DNA of 64,000 nt from contig NZ_JAPWGM010000003.1 of NCBI RefSeq assembly GCF_027213715.1, positions 1-64,000 of the forward strand, written 5' to 3'. This DNA comes from Pedobacter punctiformis (GTDB lineage Bacteria > Bacteroidota > Bacteroidia > Sphingobacteriales > Sphingobacteriaceae). Shown here piece by piece: positions 26,878 through 36,172 of this stretch; within the stretch, counting starts at the first letter, position 1; the number at the start of each line of letters is the position of its first letter. Position numbers and translations under genes: made by a program. The notes under the pieces were generated by a model, which worked only from the letters and a program-made list of their open reading frames with translations, was not told the origin of the DNA and did no database searches.

Positions 26878-26902
26878 AGGGCAGACCATCCAGTCATGCC
26901 CT
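26878..26902 (-). terminator. Probable terminator of the dsbD operon
   Basis: AGGGCA/TGCCCT stem with a 13-nt loop, followed on the minus strand by TTTTCTTT. It lies about 42 bp after the dsbD stop codon. Confidence 0.5.
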
Positions 26903-26943
26903 ATTACTAACCACCAACAGGCCTTCTATACACTGTTGTTATA

Positions 26944-28596
26944 TTATTTGAAGGCGGAAAGGCCACTCTCTAAAAAATTTTTATAATTCGACACCTCATA
27001 ATCTGCTCCTTGGGGTTGTACCAGCATTTGTTCAGTTTTAGGATCTAACAGTATATAAAATGGTTGAGAATTGGATAAGAATTTTCTGGCCTGGAGATCA
27101 CTCCATTTTTTCCCTATCGTATTTAGTTCCCGCCCTTCGGGAGTATGCACAATATCTTCAACTGCGAGTTCTGATTTATCATCTACATAAAGCTGAATAA
27201 GTATATAATCCTGGCTAATTAATTTATATACTTCCTTGTCTGGCCAAACATTTGCCTCCATTTTTCTGCAGTTTACGCAAGCATGCCCGGTAAAATCTAT
27301 AAGCACTGGTTTGTTTAATTTTTTCGCCATTTCTACCCCTTCCTTATAATCAAAATAAGCATTCAATTTTAATGGGGCCTGAAATTTATCCGAATACTTA
27401 TGAGGACGATCTTCTTGAACTGCCCCAGTTTGGGCATTTCCTTTTCCAGCTAGTAAACTGGAAGTATAAAGATCAAAATCCTGAGTTTGCTGGGGTGGCA
27501 AAAATGCAGATACCGAATGTAAAGGTGCACCCCATAATCCGGGAATCAGATAAACAGTAAAAGCAAGTACTACTGTAGCAAGGAAAAGTCTTGGCACCGA
27601 AATAAAGGCTAATGTGCTGTCATGAGAGAATTTTAGTTTGCCTAATAAGTAAATGCCCATTAGTCCAAAAATTACAATCCATAAGGCTAAAAATATTTCC
27701 CGGTCAAACCATTCCCAATGGTAGGCCAAGTCTACATTGCTTAAAAATTTTAATGCAAAAGCAAGCTCTAAAAATCCAAGAACCACTTTTACACTATTTA
27801 ACCAACCGCCCGATTTTGGCAGTTTGTTCATCGCTGACGGGAACAGGGCAAATAATGCAAAAGGAATGGCAAGAGCGAGAGAAAATCCAAACATACCAAT
27901 GGCCGGTCCTAATAATGCACCAGTGGTTGCAGCCTGAACAAGTAAAGTTCCAATAATTGGCCCGGTGCAGGAGAATGAAACCAGTGCAAGTGTTCCGGCC
28001 ATAAAAAACAAACCACTCAAACCACCTTTATCTGCATTTGCATCTGCCTTATTTACCCATGACGAGGGCAAGGTAATCTCAAAGGCACCAAGAAATGAAG
28101 CGGCAAAAACAAGCAGTAACAGGAAGAAAAAGAAATTAAAAATCCCATTTGTAGACAGACTATTCAGTGCATCGGCGCCAAAAATAATTGTAACCAATAA
28201 ACCCAGAACCACATAGATTAAAATGATGAAAAAACCATAGAGTGCAGCCCTTCCAAACGCTTTTCCTTTTTCAGACCCTTTGGTAAAAAAGCTTACTGTA
28301 AGCGGTAACATTGGAAAAATACAAGGCATAAGCAATGCAGCTAATCCACCAACAAAACCGGCTATAAAAATCCCCCAAAGTGTTTTGTGCCCTTCTTTTT
28401 CTGTTTTATTAATGGTCTTAACCAACGCGGAAGTTTTGGTCAGGCTATCTTTTATTTTCGCTGTTGTATCTTCTCCACCGGACTTAATTTCTGTAAAGTT
28501 CAGACCCTGGGTTGAGCTGGTATCCTGTGCCCGACTTGTTTGAATTAGAAGAAATGAAAATAAAATACCAAAAAAAATAATTCTTAATGAGTTCAT
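26944..28596 (-). CDS. dsbD: Thiol:disulfide interchange protein DsbD, beta-gamma form
   Basis: The protein has 550 residues with a signal peptide (1-23). A linker is followed by a transmembrane domain of about eight helices (about 72-360) carrying the two redox cysteines C92 (LMPCIFPML) and C210 (FSCTGP). A C-terminal thioredoxin domain at about 410-550 has C440-V-N-C443 (GHACVNCRKM). It moves electrons from cytoplasmic thioredoxin to the periplasm. The N-terminal alpha domain of classical DsbD is absent here and is encoded by the separate gene 16 bp upstream. The TlpA-like proteins at 16.7-19.5 kb could be its clients. Confidence 0.92.
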   Translation of the reverse strand: MNSLRIIFFGILFSFLLIQTSRAQDTSSTQGLNFTEIKSGGEDTTAKIKDSLTKTSALVKTINKTEKEGHKTLWGIFIAGFVGGLAALLMPCIFPMLPLTVSFFTKGSEKGKAFGRAALYGFFIILIYVVLGLLVTIIFGADALNSLSTNGIFNFFFFLLLLVFAASFLGAFEITLPSSWVNKADANADKGGLSGLFFMAGTLALVSFSCTGPIIGTLLVQAATTGALLGPAIGMFGFSLALAIPFALFALFPSAMNKLPKSGGWLNSVKVVLGFLELAFALKFLSNVDLAYHWEWFDREIFLALWIVIFGLMGIYLLGKLKFSHDSTLAFISVPRLFLATVVLAFTVYLIPGLWGAPLHSVSAFLPPQQTQDFDLYTSSLLAGKGNAQTGAVQEDRPHKYSDKFQAPLKLNAYFDYKEGVEMAKKLNKPVLIDFTGHACVNCRKMEANVWPDKEVYKLISQDYILIQLYVDDKSELAVEDIVHTPEGRELNTIGKKWSDLQARKFLSNSQPFYILLDPKTEQMLVQPQGADYEVSNYKNFLESGLSAFK

Positions 28597-28612
28597 ATTT
28601 ATAGTATCAAGC

Positions 28613-29062
28613 TTATTTTACGGGAATATTAAAATCAACTTGCTCTGGCGGCAGACATTGCTTGTCATTGCAAACCATAAATTCGACATTACCTTTAACG
28701 GTTATATTTTTGCCTTTGAGTTTAACTTTCTGCTGAAAGATAACCGAGTTTTCAAAATAGCTGACTTCCATTTTAAAATTAGGCTCGTTTCTGGTAATTG
28801 GTTTTGGTTCGGTGGTTTTACCTAATAAACTAAAGTCTTTCGAGTCAACAAAGCTAAAAGTGGTTTTAACAGGTCCTCCATCTTTAATCAATTGGGAGTA
28901 AAGATGCCAGCCTTTATCGATTGTGGCTTTAAAATAAAGCGTTGCCTCGGTTGGGCCATTTCTTTTTGCTGCGTAACTCCAGGTTACGGGTTTAAGAATC
29001 TGACTGTATGCGCTAAAGTTAAACAGCGTAACAATACAGCATAAAATAATGCTTCTTTTCAT
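28613..29062 (-). CDS. Stand-alone DsbD alpha-domain protein
   Basis: The protein has 149 residues with a signal peptide (1-20, SAYS|Q). Features of the DsbD N-terminal domain are seen: KGWHLYSQLIKDGGPVKTTF and the redox motif C131-NDKQ-C136-LPPE, the same C-x4-C-PP pattern family as DsbD-alpha. It likely takes electrons from the DsbD gamma domain and passes them to periplasmic substrates. It sits between cysteine synthase (28 bp upstream) and DsbD beta-gamma (16 bp downstream), so it is probably in one operon. Confidence 0.85.
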   Translation of the reverse strand: MKRSIILCCIVTLFNFSAYSQILKPVTWSYAAKRNGPTEATLYFKATIDKGWHLYSQLIKDGGPVKTTFSFVDSKDFSLLGKTTEPKPITRNEPNFKMEVSYFENSVIFQQKVKLKGKNITVKGNVEFMVCNDKQCLPPEQVDFNIPVK

Positions 29063-29090
29063 TTTTTAAGTTTATAGTTTGATTGATAAT

Positions 29091-30134
29091 TTATGATAAT
29101 CTACTAAAGGCCTGATAATCTATAAATTCGGTTTCGGGAGAAATGTAACCCGCTCTTACCGGCTCTTCCCTCATCAGATCGGTGCTTAAATATTTCTTAT
29201 TGCTATCTGAAAATACGGTAACTACACAGCTTTCTACTCCCATTTGCTGCTGAAGCTTAATGGCTCCAATTACATTCGCACCGGAAGATATGCCTACAGC
29301 AAGGCCCAGTTTTTTAGCCAGCTTTTGTGCCATTAAAATAGCATCACCATCGTTTACCTGAATCACTTCATCCAACTCTTTTAGCTTTACAATTTCAGGT
29401 ATAAACTCATCAGATATTCCCTGAATTCTATGGTTGCCTACTTTATAACCAGTAGTCAATGTAGGCGATTCAGCAGGTTCAAGCGGATGTATTTTGATAT
29501 TAGCATTTTTAGCTCTTAAATAATTACCTACGCCCATAATGGTACCTCCAGTGCCTACCCCGGCAATAAAAGCATCAGGAAAAAGGTTTTTTAATTGTAA
29601 TTGCTCCCAAATTTCCTTACCTGTAGAGCGTTCGTGTGCCTCAGGATTGGCCGTATTTTCAAATTGTTTGGGTAAAAATATATTTGGATCCTTAAGTGCC
29701 ATTTCTTCGGCCATTTTGATACTACCAAGAAATCCACCTTCTTCTTTACTGACCAAAATAACTTCTGCCCCTAGACTTTTTATAATGTCAATCCGTTCTT
29801 TGCTGAGCCAGTTAGGCATAATAATTTTAACTGTGTGTCCTAAGGCCTTTCCTATTGCTGCAAAAGCAATTCCCGTGTTTCCGCTTGTCGCCTCTACAAT
29901 CTCAGCTTCAGGTTTAATCTCGCCTTCGTGATAAGCTTTTTTTAAGGTGTAAAGGGCCATACGGTCTTTTATACTTCCAGTAAGGTTATAATGTTCACAT
30001 TTTACATAAATCTTACCTGGCCTTCCATTAAATGTATAATTTAACTCAAGCATTGGAGTGTTTCCGATTAGAAGGGCTAACTGCTCAAACTTTTCATTCA
30101 AACCAGCGTTAATATCAGCTATCAAAACTCTCAT
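29091..30134 (-). CDS. Cysteine synthase-type PLP enzyme
   Basis: The protein has 347 residues. A fold-type II PLP enzyme: Schiff-base lysine K56 in [10 protein letters not shown], substrate loop TSGNTG (83-88), phosphate loop GTGGT (194-198), and SSGANVIGA near the end. It resembles O-acetylserine sulfhydrylase (CysK/CysM). The somewhat longer C-terminus and motif set also allow a cystathionine beta-synthase-like or other O-acetylserine-using role. Cysteine supply fits the thiol genes downstream in the same apparent operon. An Lrp/AsnC regulator is divergent from it. Confidence 0.85.
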   Translation of the reverse strand: MRVLIADINAGLNEKFEQLALLIGNTPMLELNYTFNGRPGKIYVKCEHYNLTGSIKDRMALYTLKKAYHEGEIKPEAEIVEATSGNTGIAFAAIGKALGHTVKIIMPNWLSKERIDIIKSLGAEVILVSKEEGGFLGSIKMAEEMALKDPNIFLPKQFENTANPEAHERSTGKEIWEQLQLKNLFPDAFIAGVGTGGTIMGVGNYLRAKNANIKIHPLEPAESPTLTTGYKVGNHRIQGISDEFIPEIVKLKELDEVIQVNDGDAILMAQKLAKKLGLAVGISSGANVIGAIKLQQQMGVESCVVTVFSDSNKKYLSTDLMREEPVRAGYISPETEFIDYQAFSRLS

Positions 30135-30307
30135 CTTATAATAATTGTTGGATTTGTTTCAACAAAACTCAGTATCACAAATAATTATATCAATACATGC
30201 TAATTTTTACATAAATTTTATGGTATTTTGTCATATTATTAGTTCTTTTTTCAGATTTCAAATCTTATTCAACCATTAATTATATTTTTTTTCATTAACA
30301 GAGCAGT

Positions 30308-30775
30308 ATGATACACGGAGATTTAGACCATACGGATACAGAGATTTTAAAAATTTTGCAGCAAGATGCCTCATTAACAAATAAGGAGATCGCTATTAAA
30401 CTTCATAAATCTATTGCAACCATTCATGAAAGGATCAGGCGGTTGAAGGAACAAGGGTTTATTAAAAGGATTGTAGCTATTTTAGACCGGAAGAAAATCA
30501 ACAAAAGTTTAATTGCATTTTCTCATGTTTTGTTAAAAGAACATACTGCAAATACATTGATTGAATTTGAAACAGAAGTTTCTAAGTTTGCTGAAGTCAT
30601 GGAATGCTTGCAGATGACAGGAGCACATGATTTTATCCTTCGTATAGCGACAAAAGATATGGATGCTTACCATGAATTTTTGAGGAATAAACTGGCTACC
30701 TTACCGAATATCACAACTGTTCAGAGTTATTTCGTTCTTTCTGAGCCAAAAAATGAAACGGCCTATCCAATATAA
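30308..30775 (+). CDS. Lrp/AsnC-family transcriptional regulator
   Basis: The protein has 155 residues. N-terminal winged HTH at about 8-60 (TDTEILKILQQDASLTNKEI, IATIHERIRRLKEQGFIKRI), then the RAM/AsnC ligand-binding domain at about 68-150 (VMECLQMTGAHDFILRIATKD). It usually senses an amino acid. It is divergent from the cysteine synthase operon with a 173-bp AT-rich gap, so control of that operon is likely. The effector could be cysteine or a related amino acid (inference). Confidence 0.9.
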   Translation: MIHGDLDHTDTEILKILQQDASLTNKEIAIKLHKSIATIHERIRRLKEQGFIKRIVAILDRKKINKSLIAFSHVLLKEHTANTLIEFETEVSKFAEVMECLQMTGAHDFILRIATKDMDAYHEFLRNKLATLPNITTVQSYFVLSEPKNETAYPI

Positions 30776-30857
30776 ATTAACTGGCAAAATGCTGCTGCCA
30801 TAAACAAAAAATACCATTGTAATTTGTAAAATCAGCAACTTAATTAGCCTCTTTAAC

Positions 30858-30897
30858 ACTTATTTAGCAAAATCTTTAAAAATCCTGCTAAATAAGT
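30858..30897 (+). terminator. Perfect 12-bp stem downstream of the Lrp gene
   Basis: ACTTATTTAGCA (30858-30869) pairs with TGCTAAATAAGT (30886-30897) around a 16-nt loop, 83 bp after the Lrp stop. It is AT-rich with no strong U-run, so termination is probable but weak. Confidence 0.45.
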
Positions 30898-30910
30898 ATC
30901 AAAGCAACAA

Positions 30911-30927
30911 CATCGAACCAAAAAAAC
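30911..30927 (+). repeat. 17-bp sequence shared with 49597-49613
   Basis: CATCGAACCAAAAAAAC is identical at both places. The following 50 bp are also alike (TAATTAC..CAATTAA.TA). It may be a relic of a small dispersed element. Both copies sit beside decayed genes. Confidence 0.4.
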
Positions 30928-31139
30928 ACATTTATATAAAATATAATATACTAATTACTAAACAATTAAGTAGAATAAAATTAATAAATAAATCGTGTTG
31001 TACCGTTAAGGTCAGTAACGGTGCGTAATTCGAACCATTTTGTGGATGAATTGATTGAATTAGGCGGTTTTAGGAAAATTTTAGAGAATAATCAACCTCA
31101 TAGTTTTTCTATATGATTTTGCTGTGAATGAGCAGGGTA
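30928..31139. other. Intergenic DNA with a small hairpin and a coding-like stretch
   Basis: ACCGTTAaggtcagTAACGGT (31002-31022) is a perfect 7-bp stem. After it, a 31-codon plus-strand frame starting at a GTG (31021) reads VRNSNHFVDELIELGGFRKI and ends at 31116. It has no family match and no clear ribosome site, so it is left as possible remnant coding DNA. Confidence 0.3.
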
Positions 31140-31354
31140 CTAATTTGCAGGAGCAATCTTGGCGGCTTTTGTTGCTACTGGAGCAATTTTTGCCTCTTTT
31201 TTACCTATAGTTTTATTGGCTCGTTGACCAACATTACTTTTGGCAAGTGTATCGGCTTTTGGTTTTACTGTTTCTTTTTTTACAACTATTTTTTTTGCGC
31301 TTTAAGGCCGGTTACAATTAACAGGGCACTTAAAAGAGTCAATATCTTTTTTAT
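31140..31354 (-). pseudogene. Decayed small exported Lys/Ala-rich protein gene
   Basis: On the minus strand, KKILTLLSALLIVTGLKAQ (a signal peptide) is preceded by ATA where ATG is expected. It runs into a stop within an A8 tract. One extra A would restore the frame to VVKKETVKPKADTLAKSN and on to AKIAPVATKAAKIAPAN, stop at 31140. A lost start plus a homopolymer frameshift indicates decay, or less likely phase variation at the A-tract. The intact product would be a secreted basic protein of about 70 residues. Confidence 0.6.
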
Positions 31355-31374
31355 GATTCTCTAGTTTTATGAAG

Positions 31375-31578
31375 CTATCTGTTCTCTTTCTTAGGCTTGG
31401 TTGCTGTTTTATTTGAGTCGACAACTGCATACAGCAGTTTTGGTTTTTTCTTTGAGTTTACTCAATACCTGTGCTTATGCTATCCCTCCTATACCAAGGG
31501 TAATTGTGCCTGCATTGCTATTTGCAGCATAAGGTACATTGTAAATAGTATAAATTTTAGTTTTTTAAGATTTTGCAT
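31375..31578 (-). pseudogene. Second decayed small exported protein gene
   Basis: From an ATG at 31578 the minus strand encodes a signal peptide (LKKLKFILFTMYLMLQIAMQ, then AQLPLV) and then a stop. Downstream pieces in other frames read VLSKLKEKTKTAV and AVVDSNKTATKPKKENR, stop at 31375. At least two frameshifts separate them. It resembles the short lysine-rich exported proteins common in Bacteroidota. It begins 41 bp after the last PUL enzyme on the same strand. Confidence 0.55.
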
Positions 31579-31618
31579 TTATAATAAATTATTGTTTTCG
31601 GTTTTGATCAATTGAAGG

Positions 31619-33073
31619 TTATATTTTTGCTTTTTCATAAGTACCGGAAGCATTACCTGCTTTTTTATTTAAATCTAATACAATAACAAAAGGCTTATTA
31701 TCTGCTCTTGCAGAAGTATGTATAAAATATTGGTTTTCACTAATTTCTTCAACTTTTAATGTTGTGTTTGGCTGTTCCAATAAAGAAGCGGTGGTTATAG
31801 AGGTTTTTGCTGGTAGCTTTACCCTAAATGCACCCGATACCGGAACGTTGAAAATAATCATATAAACTTTGTTTGATCCGGTTTTACCGGTAAAATAGCC
31901 CCAATCCTGTTTTTCTAAACCTGCATACTGACAATTATAAATGGCTTCATTATTCACTCTCATCCAGTTGCCAATACCTGCTGCTAAGTCAATTTCTTCT
32001 TTACGGATAGAGCCATCTCCTTTTGGACCAAAATTTAATACAAAGTTACCGCCCAGCGAAACACATTTGGCTGTCATCTCAATTAATTCATTTACCGTTT
32101 TAATGTGGCCATTCCAGGCTTTATTGTAGCCCCATTGGTTTTCTGGAACCGTCATTACACAATCCCAGTCATTGCCATGTACATCTTCTATCTTATTTGG
32201 AATTTTACGTTCCCAGCCTTGCTCATAATCCCCCATCAACCTTCCATTTGAATCATTATGGCGTTTACCAAAATCATCAGGGCGGAAACGGCTACCGATT
32301 ATTAATCCTGGTCTTAAAGCCCTCATTTCTTTTTCCAATTCATCAGCAAAGGCTGCTTGTTTAACCCATGATTTATCCCAGGTACCATCAAACCACAATC
32401 CTTTTGCGGTAGGATATTTATTTAAAAGTTCTAATAATTGGTTGCGGGTAAATTTCTTAAATCCTTCAAAAGCTATACTGTCTTCTTTGGTTTTTATTTC
32501 ATATCTCCATCCTGGCTGATTCCAGTCCATAATTGAAAAATATAAAATCACATCTATACCTTCTTTATTATAGGCGTTTACCAACGGACCGATAATATCC
32601 TTTTTATAAGGAGAATTGGCTACCGTATATTTTGTGTATTTACTTGGCCAAAGGCAAAACCCATCGTGATGTTTAGTGGTTATGGTTACATATTTTGCGC
32701 CCATTTGTTTAGCCGTTTTTGCCCAACTTTCGGGATTAAATTTGGTTGGATTAAATTTGTAAATTAAAGAATCGTAAGTAGATTTTGGAATTCCATTCCA
32801 TGATCGGATCCATTCGGCTGCACCATTATAAGTTTTACCATTCCATTCTCCGCCGGGAATAGCATATAAACCCCAATGAATAAATTGTCCTAAGCCATAA
32901 CCACGCCATTTGGCCATTACGCTATCGGTGCGTTTATCAATGCGGTGTGCGCCATGTTTTAAGGGAATTGTATCGGTTTTAACTACTTTTTCTTGTGCGT
33001 AAATCACATTTAGGCTCAAAACCATTAAGCCAAGAACTAAGCCGAAACGTTTTATATTAAAGTGAATATTCAT
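31619..33073 (-). CDS. GH29 alpha-L-fucosidase, secreted
   Basis: The protein has 484 residues with a signal peptide (1-26, VIYA|QE). GH29 barrel signatures: FIHWGLYAIPGGEW (64-77), TTKHHDGFCLW (132-142) and the nucleophile region GLWFDG with D229. A C-terminal beta-sandwich begins about residue 385. It removes alpha-L-fucose from glycans in the periplasm. It is the last enzyme gene of the PUL, 28 bp after GH20. It is one of two GH29 paralogues here; WFDG versus WFDT at the nucleophile suggests different linkage preference. Confidence 0.93.
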   Translation of the reverse strand: MNIHFNIKRFGLVLGLMVLSLNVIYAQEKVVKTDTIPLKHGAHRIDKRTDSVMAKWRGYGLGQFIHWGLYAIPGGEWNGKTYNGAAEWIRSWNGIPKSTYDSLIYKFNPTKFNPESWAKTAKQMGAKYVTITTKHHDGFCLWPSKYTKYTVANSPYKKDIIGPLVNAYNKEGIDVILYFSIMDWNQPGWRYEIKTKEDSIAFEGFKKFTRNQLLELLNKYPTAKGLWFDGTWDKSWVKQAAFADELEKEMRALRPGLIIGSRFRPDDFGKRHNDSNGRLMGDYEQGWERKIPNKIEDVHGNDWDCVMTVPENQWGYNKAWNGHIKTVNELIEMTAKCVSLGGNFVLNFGPKGDGSIRKEEIDLAAGIGNWMRVNNEAIYNCQYAGLEKQDWGYFTGKTGSNKVYMIIFNVPVSGAFRVKLPAKTSITTASLLEQPNTTLKVEEISENQYFIHTSARADNKPFVIVLDLNKKAGNASGTYEKAKI

Positions 33074-33101
33074 ATAATAAGGGATTTGTGTGTTGTAAAT
33101 T

Positions 33102-34688
33102 CTAGTCTTTATAGTTTAATGGTAACTTCTTTCCTCCTGCTGGTTCAGGGTTTTCAATTGGATTAAATGGGTTGTAATAATATAAACCTGCGGCCTTATA
33201 TAAAAGCAAATGCGATTTAAGCCGGTCCATAAAATCTTCCAGATTTTTATTTTCGTTGCAGGTCCATGCCGTTTCTGCAAGCGCAGCCAAACGTGGGAAA
33301 AGCAAATAATCAAGTCGTTTATTATCTGCTACGGTTTCCGTCCATAAATTGGCCTGGATTCCTAAAATATTCGATTGATTTTCAGTGACTAATTGTGAGG
33401 GATTAAATTGATATACCGATTGAACGGGATTAAACTTCTTATCCCATTTACGTCCAAATTTATGTGTACTATCTTGTACAAAATCGAAGTAAAAAGGTAA
33501 TCTTGGGCATATAATTGTTTGATAACCTTTAGCTAAAGAAGCTTTCAAAACTTCAGGACGATCATGTCGCCACCAAAACATAATGGTTTTATCCACAGGC
33601 AAACCTGCATCAACCATTTCATCCCAAACTAAAACCTGCGACTTTAATTTATAGACAGAGTCTGCCATTCTTTTCATAAAATATTTTTCCACCTCCTTTT
33701 CATCCTTCAATGCGTGCTTTGCTTTTAAAGTCTGTATTTCAGGATTTACTTTCCATTTTTCATTACCGAAACTTACTTCATCGCCGCCAAGGTGAATTTT
33801 ATCAGAAGGGAAAAGCGAATGTGTTTCTTTAAGAATGTCACTTAAAAAACCGTATGTTTTTTCATAGCCAGGGTTAAAAGTAAAATCTGGATGTGCAGCA
33901 GAACCACCGCCAGAAAATTCGGGATATGCTTTATTAGCTGCAGTTGCATGTCCGGGCATATCAATTTCAGGAATAACCTGAATAAAACGTTCTGCGGCGT
34001 ATGCTACAATTTCTTTAATATCTGCCCGACTGTAATATTGGGCAGGTAAATTTGGATTCAGGTAATCGCCCTTTCCTCCTATCAAGGCTAGATTAGGGTA
34101 TTTAAGAATATCTATTCTCCATGCTGGCTCATCTGTTAAATGCCAGTGAAAGGTGTTAAGCTTGTAAAAAGCCATCCAATTTAATATCGATTTAACTTTA
34201 TCTCTCCCAAAGAAATGACGCGATTCATCGAGCATAAAACCTCGCCAACTGTAGATTGGAGCATCTTTTATACTGCAATTTTGAATTTCATTATTATTTG
34301 AGGCAAGTTGTAAAAGAGAAATTATTCCATAGAAAATTCCCTTATCACTTGCAGCAGTAAGGGTTATTTTTTTTGAGCTGACAACCAACCGATAAGCTTC
34401 CTGGTTAGTGTTTTTGCTATCTTTTACTAACTCTAAAACTATCGTTGGTTTGTTACTTTTTGAATTTATAGCAATATCTACATTTTTTTGAACTGACAAT
34501 TCATTTTTTAAATATTGGGCAAGTTGCTTTAGTTTTGCATTATTTATGGATATGGTGGTATGGTTATCGATTTTAAACATACCATTTGCTTTTACAAAAG
34601 ATTGGGGCATTGGAATTATTGCCTGATTTTGCTGTGCAAATACCATCTGTGTGAGACAAAAAAAAGCTACAAATAATAGATTTCTCAT
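33102..34688 (-). CDS. GH20 beta-N-acetylhexosaminidase
   Basis: The protein has 528 residues with a signal peptide (1-18, MVFA|QQ). An N-terminal GH20b domain at about 25-140 is followed by the catalytic barrel from about 145, with WRGFMLDESRHFFG, HWHLTDEPAWRI and the catalytic pair D303-E304 in HLGGDEVSFG. It releases terminal GlcNAc or GalNAc by substrate-assisted catalysis. Its ATG overlaps the stop of the upstream fucosidase by the ATGA quartet (34685-34688), indicating translational coupling. It acts after fucose removal. Confidence 0.94.
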   Translation of the reverse strand: MRNLLFVAFFCLTQMVFAQQNQAIIPMPQSFVKANGMFKIDNHTTISINNAKLKQLAQYLKNELSVQKNVDIAINSKSNKPTIVLELVKDSKNTNQEAYRLVVSSKKITLTAASDKGIFYGIISLLQLASNNNEIQNCSIKDAPIYSWRGFMLDESRHFFGRDKVKSILNWMAFYKLNTFHWHLTDEPAWRIDILKYPNLALIGGKGDYLNPNLPAQYYSRADIKEIVAYAAERFIQVIPEIDMPGHATAANKAYPEFSGGGSAAHPDFTFNPGYEKTYGFLSDILKETHSLFPSDKIHLGGDEVSFGNEKWKVNPEIQTLKAKHALKDEKEVEKYFMKRMADSVYKLKSQVLVWDEMVDAGLPVDKTIMFWWRHDRPEVLKASLAKGYQTIICPRLPFYFDFVQDSTHKFGRKWDKKFNPVQSVYQFNPSQLVTENQSNILGIQANLWTETVADNKRLDYLLFPRLAALAETAWTCNENKNLEDFMDRLKSHLLLYKAAGLYYYNPFNPIENPEPAGGKKLPLNYKD

Positions 34689-36073
34689 GAATTCAAAGTT
34701 ATTTTTAATACATAAACGGGCACAGCAATATTTTGGTTATAATCTAACGGAAGGCTCACCTTTAAATCTGAATCTGATAAAATCCATTTAATTTTTTTAG
34801 CATTCCCAAGCAAGGTTACATTTTTAATTGAAGCCATTTCACTATTTATTTTATTCAGGGTAACTTCCGGGTCTTTCCAGCTTCTTAAAAACACATAAAT
34901 TGTATTTTCTTTGGCTGTGTAATAAATATCTGGTTTTGTTGTAGATGGAGTTGCATCAAAAACTGCATCTTTTATTGTATTTTTACTATTATCTACTTCA
35001 TTTTTAGCAGTTTCCGCATTTTGTTCCTTAACATATTTCCAGGGCCGTGTATTGTAAATGGCTTCCTGGTTAATTGCCATCCACGAGCCTATTGTTTTTA
35101 GTCTTTCTGCAGACCAATCTGCAAAGGTTCCATCACTCTTTGGGCCAACATTTAACAATAAATTACCTCCATTGGCTACCACTTCCACTAAATGACGTAC
35201 TAAAACTTCAGGCGATTTCCACACGCTATCGTGCTTGTTATAGCCCCAATTCTGCCCAATGGTAATGCAAGATTCCCATGCCTTTTTTGAAGAAGGCGTT
35301 AGCGTTTGCTCTGATACCGAAAAATCACCAAAGCCATTTCCAATACGGCTATTAAAAAGACAATTGGGTTGTAAACGGTTAACCAAAGTTTTTAATTCAG
35401 CACTTTCTGCCTTGCTAATCATTTCAGGCGTATCAAACCACAATACACCTATTGGTCCATATTTAGTAAGTAATTCTGTAATTTGAGGTTTTACTTTACG
35501 CTCAAAATAGCGGTTAAAAACCTTCGAATCCTCATCCGGGTAATCCCATGTATTGCTTCTACCAGCTTTAACAGGCCAATTTGTGGGTACGTCAGGATCT
35601 GCCCAATCGCGCCCCAAAGAATAATAAAGGCAAAGTTTTAGACCGTACTTTTTGCATGCTTTTGCAAGTTCTGCAACGGGATCCCGTTTAAAAGGTGTTC
35701 TTTTTACAATGTTATAATCGCTGCTTTCCGATTCGTACATGGCAAAGCCATCATGGTGTTTTGTGGTAAAAACAATATATTTCATACCAGCCTGTTTGGC
35801 TGTTCTCACCCATTGATCGGCATCGAATTTAACGGGATTAAACTGATTTGCAATACGAGCATATTCTTTAACCGGAATGCGTTCGTACAACATAAAGTGC
35901 TCCCCTCCTTTTACCGCGTGTCCTTTCCAATCACCTGCAGTTTGGGCATATAAGCCCCAATGCAAAAAGAGACCAAATTTATCTGCTTTAAACCAATCCA
36001 TACGGTCGGTTTGTGCAAATAAGCTCGGTATTGAGTTTATAACAAGTAGTGTGATGAGGTAAAATTTCTTCAT
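34685..36073 (-). CDS. GH29 alpha-L-fucosidase, secreted
   Basis: The protein has 462 residues with a signal peptide (1-20, SLFA|QT). Signatures: KFGLFLHWGLYAQTAGDW (32-49), TTKHHDGFAMY (103-113) and the nucleophile segment VLWFDT with D214. A C-terminal beta-sandwich lies at about 385-462 and is related to the orphan fragment at 37725. It is translationally coupled to the GH20 gene downstream. A perfect hairpin precedes it, so its dose may differ from the SusCD genes upstream. Confidence 0.93.
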   Translation of the reverse strand: MKKFYLITLLVINSIPSLFAQTDRMDWFKADKFGLFLHWGLYAQTAGDWKGHAVKGGEHFMLYERIPVKEYARIANQFNPVKFDADQWVRTAKQAGMKYIVFTTKHHDGFAMYESESSDYNIVKRTPFKRDPVAELAKACKKYGLKLCLYYSLGRDWADPDVPTNWPVKAGRSNTWDYPDEDSKVFNRYFERKVKPQITELLTKYGPIGVLWFDTPEMISKAESAELKTLVNRLQPNCLFNSRIGNGFGDFSVSEQTLTPSSKKAWESCITIGQNWGYNKHDSVWKSPEVLVRHLVEVVANGGNLLLNVGPKSDGTFADWSAERLKTIGSWMAINQEAIYNTRPWKYVKEQNAETAKNEVDNSKNTIKDAVFDATPSTTKPDIYYTAKENTIYVFLRSWKDPEVTLNKINSEMASIKNVTLLGNAKKIKWILSDSDLKVSLPLDYNQNIAVPVYVLKITLNS

Positions 36074-36086
36074 TAATGGAATGTAA

Positions 36087-36111
36087 ACGCACCGGAGCTT
36101 TTCCGGTGCGT
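36087..36111 (-). terminator. Hairpin inside the PUL before the glycosidases
   Basis: ACGCACCGGA (36087-36096) pairs perfectly with TCCGGTGCGT (36102-36111) over a 5-nt loop. On the minus strand it is followed only by TTTACATT, so it may be a partial terminator or mRNA-stabilising end rather than a full stop. Confidence 0.55.
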
Positions 36112-36172
36112 CATTTAGTTAATTTCTTGTGTAAATTTAAAAAGCTTGTCTATTATATCCTTTTCATATCTA

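Noticed and set aside
31128..31364. Plus-strand ORFs at 31128-31364 and 31397-31615
   Set aside because: Both are antisense to the decayed exported-protein genes, whose signal peptides are evident on the minus strand.
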